The notes below the pieces were generated by a model. It ran no database searches. It was not told the origin of the DNA and saw only the letters and a program-made list of their open reading frames with translations. Positions 7,148 through 14,158 of a stretch of 19,174 nucleotides of DNA are shown in pieces. The DNA lies in contig NZ_OCTU01000001.1 in the NCBI RefSeq assembly GCF_900232945.1, positions 568,978 through 588,151 on the forward strand. The letters run 5' to 3'. How positions within the stretch are numbered: the stretch's first letter is position 1; every line of letters starts with the position of its first letter. This stretch comes from Urinicoccus timonensis. Its GTDB lineage: Bacteria > Bacillota > Clostridia > Tissierellales > Peptoniphilaceae. The position numbers and the translations under genes were made by a program.

Positions 7148-7290
7148 TTTATGCATGTATTCTGACTTACCTATCCTAACAGACTATCCCTTCCCGAAAA
7201 ATTTCAGTGGTTTCGATAGCCCACTCCTGGTTTACAGCGGCGGGACCGTTTTGGACTTGCACCAAATTCCATCTTAGCCTTCATCAAGTG
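7148..7290 (-). ncRNA. cobalamin riboswitch, classical full-length type
   Basis: Read on the minus strand, conserved blocks of the cobalamin aptamer appear in order: GGTGCAAGTCC, then CGGTCCCGCCGCTGTAA, then CCACTG, then GGGAAGG, and finally the B12 box AAGTCAGAATACATGC (7154-7169). All core elements and the peripheral insert are present, so this is the classical type binding adenosylcobalamin or methylcobalamin. It has its own promoter (7325-7353) and a following terminator (7063-7087). No B12-related gene follows: the next gene on this strand is the SLH protein over 500 bp away. Either the SLH gene is B12-repressed or the original target has been lost. Confidence 0.9.
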
Positions 7291-7324
7291 AAAGAACATA
7301 AAAGTTATATTTTCTTATATTTCT

Positions 7325-7353
7325 ATTATAAGCTAAATGCTTCCTCTTTGCAA
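7325..7353 (-). promoter_or_regulatory. sigma-A-type promoter for the cobalamin riboswitch
   Basis: TTGCAA (7348-7353), a 17-bp spacer and TATAAT (7325-7330) on the minus strand match the housekeeping consensus closely. Transcription would begin near 7318, a few tens of bases before the aptamer. Confidence 0.8.
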
Positions 7354-7365
7354 TTGTTTTCTTCT

Positions 7366-7397
7366 AAAATCCCACCATAAAAAAATCCCACCATAAA
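7366..7397. repeat. 16-bp tandem duplication
   Basis: The unit AAAATCCCACCATAAA occurs twice head to tail, between the CNNM gene terminator and the riboswitch promoter. It looks like a simple slippage duplication. Confidence 0.7.
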
Positions 7398-7400
7398 AAT

Positions 7401-7422
7401 AAGCACTAGTTTCCTAGTGCTT
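7401..7422 (-). terminator. terminator of the nik/CNNM transcript, overlapping the stop codon
   Basis: A perfect 9-bp stem (AAGCACTAG) with a GAAA tetraloop, followed on the minus strand by ATTTTTA. The TAG stop of the CNNM gene is part of the stem, so the terminator overlaps the end of the coding sequence. Confidence 0.85.
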
Positions 7423-8724
7423 AGCTTGGTCCAAGCATTCCACTTGAACTTTTTCAATCCTCTTATCCTTCACGCTTAGGGCGGTTAGGATGTTTTGGTT
7501 TTCATAGATGACCTGGTGGGGCTGCTTGTCATTTTCTTCTGGGATAAAACCCAATAGTTCAATGGTTAGCCCGGACAGGGTTTCGTGGTTTTCCGAAACA
7601 AAGTCTGTATGGATGGCGTCATTGATGTCGTCCAGGTCCATGGACCCATCGATGATGTAGGTATGGGAATTGATCTGCTCAATGCCCTGGTCTACGGTAT
7701 CGTACTCGTCTTCAATGTCTCCGACGATTTCTTCCACAATGTCTTCCATGGTGACCATGCCGGAAAATCCTCCGTATTCATCAATTAAAATGGCAATGTA
7801 GTTTTTAGTGGACTGGAGCTCTTTGAGGAGCCGGTCCACGTTTTTACTTTCGGGAACGAAGTAGGGTTCTTTCAGGATTTTGTCAATATTGATGGTCTTG
7901 TACTGGCTCTTGGCGTATTCCACAAAAATATCCTTGATGTAGACGGTACCAATGATGTTATCTGTGTCCTCCTGGTAGACCGGGGCTCTGGAATAGCCAG
8001 TTTTCAGCATCTCTGAAATGGTATCTGTGGTAAATTCGTCATAGTCGATCATGTAGAGGTCTGTTCTGGGGGTCATGATTTCATAGGCCTTGATGTCGTC
8101 AAAGTCCATGATGGAAACCATCATTTCTTCTCCAGACAGGTTGATAACGCCTTGTTCTTTCCCAACCCGGATGTAGGATTTTAATTCTTCTTCGGAAATT
8201 TGCTCTTCAACATCGTCAGAATAGTTTCCTGTAATCTTGAGAAAAAATCCTGTTAAAAGAGATAGAAGCCCCACAAAGGGCAGGCTGATAATCCGGAAGA
8301 ATTCAACAAAGGATACCAGGCTTAAGCCTACTTTTTCCGGTGCTCTCAGGGCAATCCGCTTGGGAATTAATTCCCCAAAGAGGATGGAGAAAAAGGACAG
8401 GACAAAAATCACCAGGATAAAGGCCAGGCTAGGATTTAAACCCCAATGACTGACTATATAAGGAGCCAGGTCCTTGGCAGCTAGACCAGCTGAATAAAAA
8501 CCCGTCAGGACAATCCCCACCTGGATGGTGGATAAAAATTGTGTCTGCTTGCCTGTAACCTTTAAAAGCAGGCGGGCCTTTCTGGACCCATCTTCTTCTT
8601 TTTCTTGTATTTTCCCCTTGTTGGATGATACTAAGGCCATCTCTGCTGCGGAAAAAAGACCATTTACAATTGTTAGAATAATTATGATTAAGAGTGGTAG
8701 ACTAAACCCCCCACCATCATCCAT
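7414..8724 (-). CDS. CNNM/CorC (hemolysin C)-family membrane protein, DUF21-CBS pair-CorC_HlyC
   Basis: A 436-residue integral membrane protein. The N-terminal part is a DUF21/CNNM transmembrane domain (hydrophobic segments near 8-28, 65-85, 95-120 and 135-160, with the conserved FGELIPKRIALRAPE segment). Then come paired CBS domains beginning near IMTPRTDLYMID and including AILIDEYGGFSGMVTMEDIVEEIVGDIEDE. A C-terminal CorC_HlyC domain follows. Relatives (MpfA/YhdP, CorC, CNNM) are linked to Mg2+ export and Co2+ resistance; older 'hemolysin' labels are misleading. It starts 39 bp after nikE with GAGGAGG before ATG and no terminator between, so it is probably co-transcribed with nikABCDE. This suggests metal homeostasis, perhaps export of excess divalent metal. 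The SD sits between an A7 and a T7 run. Confidence 0.88.
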   Translation of the reverse strand: MDDGGGFSLPLLIIIILTIVNGLFSAAEMALVSSNKGKIQEKEEDGSRKARLLLKVTGKQTQFLSTIQVGIVLTGFYSAGLAAKDLAPYIVSHWGLNPSLAFILVIFVLSFFSILFGELIPKRIALRAPEKVGLSLVSFVEFFRIISLPFVGLLSLLTGFFLKITGNYSDDVEEQISEEELKSYIRVGKEQGVINLSGEEMMVSIMDFDDIKAYEIMTPRTDLYMIDYDEFTTDTISEMLKTGYSRAPVYQEDTDNIIGTVYIKDIFVEYAKSQYKTINIDKILKEPYFVPESKNVDRLLKELQSTKNYIAILIDEYGGFSGMVTMEDIVEEIVGDIEDEYDTVDQGIEQINSHTYIIDGSMDLDDINDAIHTDFVSENHETLSGLTIELLGFIPEENDKQPHQVIYENQNILTALSVKDKRIEKVQVECLDQAKH

Positions 8725-8763
8725 AAAAAAACCTCCTCGTTTTTTTATTTATTATATCAAATA

Positions 8764-9540
8764 TTAGTTGGAATTACTATCTCTTCCTTGTTTGAAGAAG
8801 TCTCCCAAAAGTTTGACGGACATGGGGTGGGTGGGTTTTTTAATCTCTTGGCCATCTTGGATGTCCAAGCGGTCAACGATTTCTCCCTGGTCCATGATAA
8901 TGACTTGGTCGCAAAGGCCATAGGCCAGTAGGAAGTCATGGACGATAAAAAGGTAGCTTAAATTATGTCTTTCCTTGATATGGACCAGGAGTTGGAGGAG
9001 TTGTTTTTGGACCAGGTAGTCCAAACCACTTAGGGCTTCGTCTAAAAGAAGGATCTCTGGCTCTTGGATTAGGGCCCGGGCGATGCAGAGTCTTTGGACT
9101 TGTCCACCACTGAGTCTCCGGGCGTTTTCATCTAGGTTAAGGTGGCCCAGACCTACTTGGTCCAGGGTCTTTTTGATTTTGTCATCCCGGTCTTTTTTAT
9201 CCAGCTTTTGGTCCATGAATTTAAAGGGTTCTTCCATGACCATTCTCATGGTAAAGTTGGGGTTTACAGCTCCATAGGCATTTTGAAAAACCACTTGTAC
9301 CTTTTTACGGAGTTGTCTTCTTTCAAGACGGGTCCGGTCTTTGACGGTTTTGCCATCAAAGTAGATCTGTCCCCCATCGGGCTTCTCCAGTCCTACAACC
9401 AAGCGTCCCAGGGTGGACTTGCCACTGCCGCTTTCCCCCATGATTCCCAAACAAGTAGAACTCTTTACTTCCAGGTTCACCGATTTTAAAACGGTTTTTC
9501 CATTATAGGATTTTGTTAAGTTTTCAATCTTTAAATCCAT
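8764..9540 (-). CDS. nikE: NikE-like ABC transporter ATPase
   Basis: A 258-residue ATP-binding subunit of a nickel/peptide-type ABC importer. Visible motifs: Walker A GESGSGKST at 35-43, Q-loop VVFQNAYGAVNP, signature LSGGQVQR, Walker B ILLLDEALSGLD and switch His in FIVHD. The Walker B context (DEALSGLD rather than DEPTSALD) is a small deviation. ATG 9540 is chosen: MDLKIENLTKSY is the normal beginning of such proteins and AGAGGG precedes it, while the frame upstream to 9606 has no family similarity. It overlaps nikD by 17 bp, a coupled arrangement. Together with NikD it would form the ATPase heterodimer driving NikBC. Confidence 0.88.
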   Translation of the reverse strand: MDLKIENLTKSYNGKTVLKSVNLEVKSSTCLGIMGESGSGKSTLGRLVVGLEKPDGGQIYFDGKTVKDRTRLERRQLRKKVQVVFQNAYGAVNPNFTMRMVMEEPFKFMDQKLDKKDRDDKIKKTLDQVGLGHLNLDENARRLSGGQVQRLCIARALIQEPEILLLDEALSGLDYLVQKQLLQLLVHIKERHNLSYLFIVHDFLLAYGLCDQVIIMDQGEIVDRLDIQDGQEIKKPTHPMSVKLLGDFFKQGRDSNSN

Positions 9541-10333
9541 AATCCCTCTTTTCTGGTATATCCCGGTAGCGCTTATAGGTTCTAGGAGCCAGAAGGGCCT
9601 TGCCATACTCGCTCTTGGGGTTTTTTAACACTTCTTCCAAGGGACCACTTTCAATGAGATCGCCTTTTTTCAGGATGACGATCCGGTCTACCAGGCCCTT
9701 AAGGAGCCGGTAGTCATGGGTGATGACCAAGAGTTGGGTCCCCTTGCTCTTGCAAATTCTCAAGAGGTCGGCTACATTTTCTGCATTCCAACTGTCCAGG
9801 GCTGAGGTGGGTTCATCGGCAATAACCATGTAGGGGTTTAATTCCATCATCATGGCCAGCATAACCCTTTGGAGCATCCCTCCACTGAGTTGGAAGGGGT
9901 ATTTTTTCAAAAGGTCCCGGCTGTTTTCCAAGTTGAAGTCTTCCATGGCTTGGACGAACTTCTCCCGGGCCTGGTCTTTTGATATTTTTAAAAGGCTGGT
10001 TAGAACTTCCAGTCCATGGGACTCTATGGTTTGCATTTCATTAAAGAGGCCATGGGGGTTTTGGGCAATGTAGGCAATTTTCCGTCCCCGGATTTCTTGC
10101 CAGTCTTTTTCCTTTAATTTTAAAATATCCCAATCCCGATAGGTCAATTCTCCTTGAATGTCTGCTCCTTGGGGTTTTCGGCCGATTAAGAGCCTAGAAA
10201 AGAGGGTCTTACCGCTGCCGCTTTCCCCTACAATGCCCAAGGATTCGTGGGCTTCTAATTCAAAATTTAAATGGTTTAAGAGGACCCTATCCTTGATTTC
10301 TAGGGTCAGGTCCTTGACAATTAGTCTCTCCAT
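9524..10333 (-). CDS. nikD: NikD-like ABC transporter ATPase
   Basis: A 269-residue ATP-binding subunit paired with NikE. Motifs: Walker A GESGSGKT at 36-43, Q-loop AYIAQNPHGLFNEM, signature LSGGMLQR, Walker B MVIADEPTSALD and switch His in LVITHD. The IAQNP.GLFNEMQTI pattern is like E. coli NikD rather than DppD, which usually has QDP. Start ATG 10333 lies within the end of nikC (13-bp overlap) and has AAAGGG upstream. The C-terminal tail is short and without an obvious zinc-type motif. Confidence 0.88.
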   Translation of the reverse strand: MERLIVKDLTLEIKDRVLLNHLNFELEAHESLGIVGESGSGKTLFSRLLIGRKPQGADIQGELTYRDWDILKLKEKDWQEIRGRKIAYIAQNPHGLFNEMQTIESHGLEVLTSLLKISKDQAREKFVQAMEDFNLENSRDLLKKYPFQLSGGMLQRVMLAMMMELNPYMVIADEPTSALDSWNAENVADLLRICKSKGTQLLVITHDYRLLKGLVDRIVILKKGDLIESGPLEEVLKNPKSEYGKALLAPRTYKRYRDIPEKRDYGFKD

Positions 10334-11133
10334 AGGTCAACCCTTTCTTGTTTCTTTAGGTATTCACCTAAGAGGTTAAAGGTCACGACTGTAATTAAAA
10401 TAGCCATACCTGGATAGATGGCCAGGCCTGGAATGGACCGGATATAGGACTTGGCGTCGTTGAGCATCATGCCCCATTCGGACACATTGGGTTGGACCCC
10501 AATGCCCAGGAAGGAAAATCCGGAAATCATCATGACCACTTCTCCAATACTCATCAAGGCCATAATTAAAATGGGTTTAAAGACAAAGGGCAGGATGTGA
10601 ACTCTAAGGATATAGGGTACAGGTGCCCCCATGGTTTTAGCTCCCAAGACGTATTCTTGGTCCTTCATTAAAACCACCATGTTCCGAATGACCCGGGCAT
10701 AGGGAACCCAGCCGACAGACGAAACAGCAATGATGATGTTACCCAGGCCTTGGCCCAAAATTCCTGCAAAGGCCATGGACAAGAGGAAGGGAGGAAAGGA
10801 CAAAACGATATTGGTTAACCAGGTGAAAGTTTTTTCTAGGCCTCCACCGGCCCAGCCCACCATGAGCCCCAAGGGAACGCCAATGCACAAGTTAATCAAG
10901 GTCACGATTCCGGCAATACTTAGGGACAGCTGGGTCCCAGTTACCAGTCTGGAAAAAACGTCCCGACCCATGTGGTCTGTTCCCAACCAATGGTCCGGTC
11001 CAGGCAGTTGAAGCTTGGCTGATAGTTCTACAAATTCAGGATTGTAGGGGGCCAGATATTTGGCGAAGATGGCAATAAAGACCAGGGTCAGGGCCATGGA
11101 TAGAGCTATATAAAAAAGAATTGGTTTTTTCAT
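10321..11133 (-). CDS. nikC: NikC-like ABC transporter permease
   Basis: A 270-residue inner permease subunit of the NikB-NikC pair (BPD_transp_1, DppC/OppC family). An N-terminal span (PILFYIALSMALTLVFIAIFA) is followed by PDHWLGTDHMGRDVFSRLVTGTQ, a characteristic motif of this permease family. About five further spans follow, with the EAA-like loop around VLGAKTMGAPVPYILRVHILP that docks the ATPase. The ATG overlaps the nikB stop (ATGA, 4 bp) and has GGGAGG upstream. The C-terminus reads ...NLLGEYLKKQERVDLWRD. Confidence 0.9.
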   Translation of the reverse strand: MKKPILFYIALSMALTLVFIAIFAKYLAPYNPEFVELSAKLQLPGPDHWLGTDHMGRDVFSRLVTGTQLSLSIAGIVTLINLCIGVPLGLMVGWAGGGLEKTFTWLTNIVLSFPPFLLSMAFAGILGQGLGNIIIAVSSVGWVPYARVIRNMVVLMKDQEYVLGAKTMGAPVPYILRVHILPFVFKPILIMALMSIGEVVMMISGFSFLGIGVQPNVSEWGMMLNDAKSYIRSIPGLAIYPGMAILITVVTFNLLGEYLKKQERVDLWRD

Positions 11134-12089
11134 TCCTTACCTCCCAGTCTCGTTCTCGGGTTAATAAAGTAAATCAGGCTTTGGGTGCCTCCATTTAGGA
11201 TGATGGCCATGAGGCCAAAAAGAAGAAGGGACCCTTGGATCAAGGGTAGGTCCGAAGTCCGAACAGCCCCTACAAACATCCGACCCAGTCCGGGCCAGGC
11301 AAAGACCTCTTCAATTAAGACACTTCCTGAAATAACATACATGATATTGGACGATAAGACCGTCATAAGGGGAATTTTTATGTTGTTCAAGAGGTGGTTT
11401 TTTAGGATATACTTTCTATCCACTCCCCGAACCAGGGCATTTTCCACATGGGGCTTGGCCATTTCTTCCAAGAGGACATTGCGGATAAATAGACTGGTTT
11501 GGCCCACCAGGGGCAGGTTCAAGCAAATGGCCGGCAGGATGTAGTTGGCAAAGCCTCCCCGACCTGAGCTGGGTAAAATTTGTAGTTTAACTGAAAAAAA
11601 TAAAATCAGCATGTAGCCCAGCCAAAAGACAGGAATGGATACAAAGAGGAAGGACAGGCCTTGGACCAGCTTGTCCACCCAGCTTTTATTGTAGATGGCG
11701 GCTAAAAAGCCCCCCAGACTGGAAAAAATTAAAAGAAGGACAAAGGACACCGCCCCCAATTGCAGGGTGGGAATGGTGGCATTGGCCATGACGTGGAGGA
11801 CGGGCATTTTTTTGACATAGGAATTGCCCAGGTCTCCCTTGACGGCCTTGCCCAGCCACATGGTGTATTGCTTGGTTACCGGCTTGTCCAGGTTTAAATA
11901 GGTCCTGGCCCGAGCCAAACTTTCATCATTAATCCCTACGTGGATGGTTCTAAGATAGTTGGCTGCTGGGTCTCCCGGTTGTATCTTGACCAAGACAAAG
12001 GTAAAGATAGAAATCACTACCAGGGTTAAAAAGAATAAAATGATTTTTCCCAGGCCCTTGGCCAGGGGATTTTTCTTCATTAGAGGCAT
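11130..12089 (-). CDS. nikB: NikB-like ABC transporter permease
   Basis: A 319-residue permease subunit (DppB/NikB family). It has an N-terminal span, then PGDPAANYLRTIHVG (the family's PGDP motif) and an extracytoplasmic stretch with VTKQYTMWLGKAVKGDLGNSYV. Five further spans follow, with the ATPase-contact loop around ENALVRGVDRKYILKNHLLNN. The VLIEEVFAWPGLGRMFVGA segment is typical of the family. ATG 12089 has GGGAG about 7 nt upstream; ATG 12080 is an in-frame alternative. It is separated from nikA by a hairpin (12113-12140) that probably reduces, but does not abolish, read-through. Confidence 0.9.
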   Translation of the reverse strand: MPLMKKNPLAKGLGKIILFFLTLVVISIFTFVLVKIQPGDPAANYLRTIHVGINDESLARARTYLNLDKPVTKQYTMWLGKAVKGDLGNSYVKKMPVLHVMANATIPTLQLGAVSFVLLLIFSSLGGFLAAIYNKSWVDKLVQGLSFLFVSIPVFWLGYMLILFFSVKLQILPSSGRGGFANYILPAICLNLPLVGQTSLFIRNVLLEEMAKPHVENALVRGVDRKYILKNHLLNNIKIPLMTVLSSNIMYVISGSVLIEEVFAWPGLGRMFVGAVRTSDLPLIQGSLLLFGLMAIILNGGTQSLIYFINPRTRLGGKE

Positions 12090-12112
12090 AGCAGACTCCC
12101 TTTAGATAAAAG

Positions 12113-12140
12113 AAAAGGGATAGTTTCCACTATCCCTTTT
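12113..12140 (-). terminator. intercistronic attenuating hairpin between nikA and nikB
   Basis: A perfect 11-bp stem (AAAAGGGATAG) with a 6-nt loop, followed by CTTTTAT on the minus strand. It begins 3 bp after the nikA stop. The T-tract is interrupted, consistent with partial termination and 3'-end protection that leaves more binding-protein mRNA than permease/ATPase mRNA. Confidence 0.75.
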
Positions 12141-12143
12141 GAC

Positions 12144-13778
12144 TTACTTGTTATCATGAACTTTACTTGTTGAAAAAACGGGGAGGCGGTTTTCTTCAGG
12201 CATGAATTTAACATTTTCCAATTCGCCAGCCCGGTAGACGCAAGTAAAGGCTTGGTAGGTGACGGGAATATAGACTGCTTGTTCGTTTAAAGTTTTTAAA
12301 ACGTAAGCATATTCTTCCTTCATCTTGTTTTGGTCCGGTTCTACCAAAAGTTTGTTGATGGTATCATAGAGTTGGTCTCTCATGGGTAGACCCTTTTGAG
12401 CTGCATTGTCAGGGCTTCCATTTTCAGATTCCACAGCCATGGCTTGTAGGACGGCATGGGGATCCCATGGAGCACCCCAGGTGTAGTTTACCATAAGGTC
12501 AAAGTCACCCTTGGCTGCATTGGACCAGTGAGTTTTTTCTTCCAGAGCATTGAGTTCAACGTCTACACCAAGTTTTTTCCATTCACCTTGGACATATTCT
12601 GCCAGGCTCTTGTCGCTGTTTTTACTTGCAACAAAGGGGAAGACAAGTTTTAATTTTTGACCATCTTTTTCCCGAATTCCATCGGATCCTTTGACCCAAC
12701 CGGCTTGGTCTAGGAGTTTTTCTGCTTCTTCTAGCTTGTAGTCGTAAATTTCTACTGGAACATCGGTATTTGGTACGTTCTTAGCAAAAAGGGTATCGGC
12801 TGGTTGTTCAACTCCGCCAAAGATGTTTTTAGAAACACTTTCCTTGTCGACGGCATGGCTTAAAGCCTTACGAACAGCAAGGTCTTTTAGGGGACCTCTA
12901 GATGTGTTGAATAGGATCATCCGAGTGGACATTGGGTCAGAGCTTTCAGCTACATACTTGTCATCATTTTTGTAAGTGGTGAAACGGTCTAGACTGATTA
13001 AGCCGTTTCCGTAAACCATGTCTAGGTTTCCTGCTTCAAATTCCAAGGCTGTGGTTTCTGCATCAGGAATGGCCTTAATGGTTACTTCTTTTACGCCAGG
13101 TTTTTCACCCCAGTAGTATTCGTTTTGTACGAAGGTTGCATATTCGTTGTCTTTGTGGTCTTTTAAAACCCAAGGACCGGTTCCGATGGGAGCCTTGATT
13201 CCCTTGGCAGTATCTCCATCATCTGGGAAACCTGCATCCCCCAACATACGGATGGGGCGGATCATGGCCAGGTCATAAAGAGCAGCTGAATAAGGCTTGC
13301 TTAGGGTTAATTCAAAGGTATAGTCGTCCATTGCCTTGAAGCTATCCAGGTAGTTGGTAAAGGTAAACCAGTTGTGGTTGGGCTTGTTTTCTTCAGAGAA
13401 GATGGTCTTGAAGTTCTTTTCAACATTTTGGGCATTAAAGTCAGATCCGTCTGAGAACTTAACTCCTTGTCTTAAGTGGAAGGTATAGGTCTTTCCATCT
13501 TCTGAAATATCCCAGGATTCTGCCAGGGATGGTTTGATTTCGCCGCCTTCTCCATAGTATACCAAGCCTTCATAAACCATATCTTGGGTTACGAATTGGC
13601 TGGGAAGGTACATATGGGGGTTTAACTCTCCTACTGGGTCCTCGTTAAAGGGGATGGTTAGGGTGTCGTCAGATGCTGCTCCATCTCCAGCAGCTCCTCC
13701 CTTGCCACAAGCGCTTAAGCCAAGAGCTAGGGCAAACAGGCAAAAAATTGCCAAGAGTCTTTGGGTTTTCTTTTTCAT
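12144..13778 (-). CDS. nikA: NikA-like nickel/cobalt-binding lipoprotein
   Basis: A 544-residue extracytoplasmic solute-binding protein (SBP_bac_5). Signal peptide with lipobox LSAC, lipid-modified Cys24. It follows E. coli NikA closely: EDPVGELNPHMYLPSQ near the N-terminus, GIKAPIGTGPWVLKDHKDN, YYWGEKPGVKEVTIKAIPD, ADTLFAKNVPN and TWGAPWDPHA. This marks it as a nickel/metallophore binder rather than a peptide binder. Where E. coli NikA has His416 (FHRTWGAP), this protein has Asn431 (VNYTWGAP), so direct metal coordination would differ and the metal may be carried by a different chelator. ATG 13778 has AAGGAG 6 nt upstream; a GTG codon directly before it is an alternative. It is the first gene of nikABCDE and is preceded by a cobalamin riboswitch, which argues for cobalt as at least one substrate. 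Confidence 0.9.
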   Translation of the reverse strand: MKKKTQRLLAIFCLFALALGLSACGKGGAAGDGAASDDTLTIPFNEDPVGELNPHMYLPSQFVTQDMVYEGLVYYGEGGEIKPSLAESWDISEDGKTYTFHLRQGVKFSDGSDFNAQNVEKNFKTIFSEENKPNHNWFTFTNYLDSFKAMDDYTFELTLSKPYSAALYDLAMIRPIRMLGDAGFPDDGDTAKGIKAPIGTGPWVLKDHKDNEYATFVQNEYYWGEKPGVKEVTIKAIPDAETTALEFEAGNLDMVYGNGLISLDRFTTYKNDDKYVAESSDPMSTRMILFNTSRGPLKDLAVRKALSHAVDKESVSKNIFGGVEQPADTLFAKNVPNTDVPVEIYDYKLEEAEKLLDQAGWVKGSDGIREKDGQKLKLVFPFVASKNSDKSLAEYVQGEWKKLGVDVELNALEEKTHWSNAAKGDFDLMVNYTWGAPWDPHAVLQAMAVESENGSPDNAAQKGLPMRDQLYDTINKLLVEPDQNKMKEEYAYVLKTLNEQAVYIPVTYQAFTCVYRAGELENVKFMPEENRLPVFSTSKVHDNK

Positions 13779-13840
13779 CACATTCTCCTTTTCTGGTTTT
13801 GATTTCGGAGTTTATCAGACTGAACCATTCCCTTGTTGGT

Positions 13841-13872
13841 AAAAAAAAATATATAGACCTAGATCTATATAT
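13841..13872 (-). terminator. terminator of the second cobalamin riboswitch (nik leader)
   Basis: On the minus strand a 10-bp AT-rich stem (ATATATAGAT with GTCTATATAT, one G-U) around CTAG is followed by nine Ts. It lies between the aptamer and the nikA start, as expected for a riboswitch that stops transcription when B12 is bound. Confidence 0.85.
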
Positions 13873-13897
13873 ACTTCCTTTCTTACTAAGTCACTCG

Positions 13898-13982
13898 CTT
13901 AAATTCAATACTGCAGAGGTAGCCTGGCTTTACAGTGGCGGGACCGCATAGGACTTGCACCTATTTCCCCTCATTCAATTTG
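13898..13982 (-). ncRNA. cobalamin riboswitch (compact variant) controlling nikABCDE
   Basis: On the minus strand the aptamer core is clear: GGTGCAAGTCC (13951-13961), GCGGTCCCGCCACTGTAA, and a B12-box-like AGCCAGGCTACCTCTGCAG shortly after. The insert that carries CCACTG and GGGAAGG in the other riboswitch of this window is absent, so this is a compact form. It lies between a strong promoter and an intrinsic terminator, directly ahead of nikA. B12 riboswitches are known to control B12 synthesis, B12 uptake and cobalt uptake, so the controlled Nik system is best read as a cobalt (or Ni/Co) importer. Confidence 0.85.
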
Positions 13983-14025
13983 GTTCTAAACTCCAAAATA
14001 CAGCACTATTTACTTGTATGTGGAT

Positions 14026-14054
14026 ATTGTATAGAATTTGTAAACTAATGTCAA
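14026..14054 (-). promoter_or_regulatory. sigma-A-type promoter of the nik operon
   Basis: TTGACA (14049-14054), exactly 17 bp, then TACAAT (14026-14031) on the minus strand. The predicted start near 14019 leaves a leader of about 240 nt containing the cobalamin aptamer and its terminator. Confidence 0.85.
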
Positions 14055-14068
14055 GATAATAACTATCA
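14054..14068 (-). promoter_or_regulatory. Fur-family-like operator at the nik -35 region
   Basis: The minus strand reads TGATAGTTATTATCT, matching 12 of the 14 arm positions of the 7-1-7 Fur box TGATAATNATTATCA. It abuts and shares one base with the -35 hexamer, where a repressor would block RNA polymerase. Fur, Zur and related regulators use similar boxes, so the regulator is not identified. It also lies about 20 bp from the divergent SLH promoter. Confidence 0.5.
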
Positions 14069-14085
14069 TTGTAAAAAATATTTTT

Positions 14086-14115
14086 TTGCTTAAAAGACTT
14101 CTCCTGTGGTATATA
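14086..14115 (+). promoter_or_regulatory. promoter of the Tyr-repeat SLH gene (extended -10)
   Basis: TTGCTT (14086-14091), an 18-bp spacer and TATATA (14110-14115) preceded by TGG, giving an extended -10 (TGNTATA). The predicted start is roughly 35 bp before the ATG, and AGGAGG at 14146-14151 is well placed for translation. Confidence 0.6.
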
Positions 14116-14158
14116 TTAAACAGAAAGCAAATCACAAATAAACACAGGAGGAAAAATA

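Noticed and set aside
6810..7156. Two overlapping minus-strand frames of 79 and 83 codons after the cobalamin riboswitch
   Set aside because: They have no clear Shine-Dalgarno site, unusual composition and no domain. They also overlap the riboswitch tail and terminator, so they are unlikely to be real targets of the switch.
8724..8746. A7/T7 inverted repeat around the GAGGAGG site of the CNNM gene as a thermosensor or terminator
   Set aside because: The stem would be A-U only with an 8-nt loop and is too weak to call. The homopolymer runs are likely just spacer composition.
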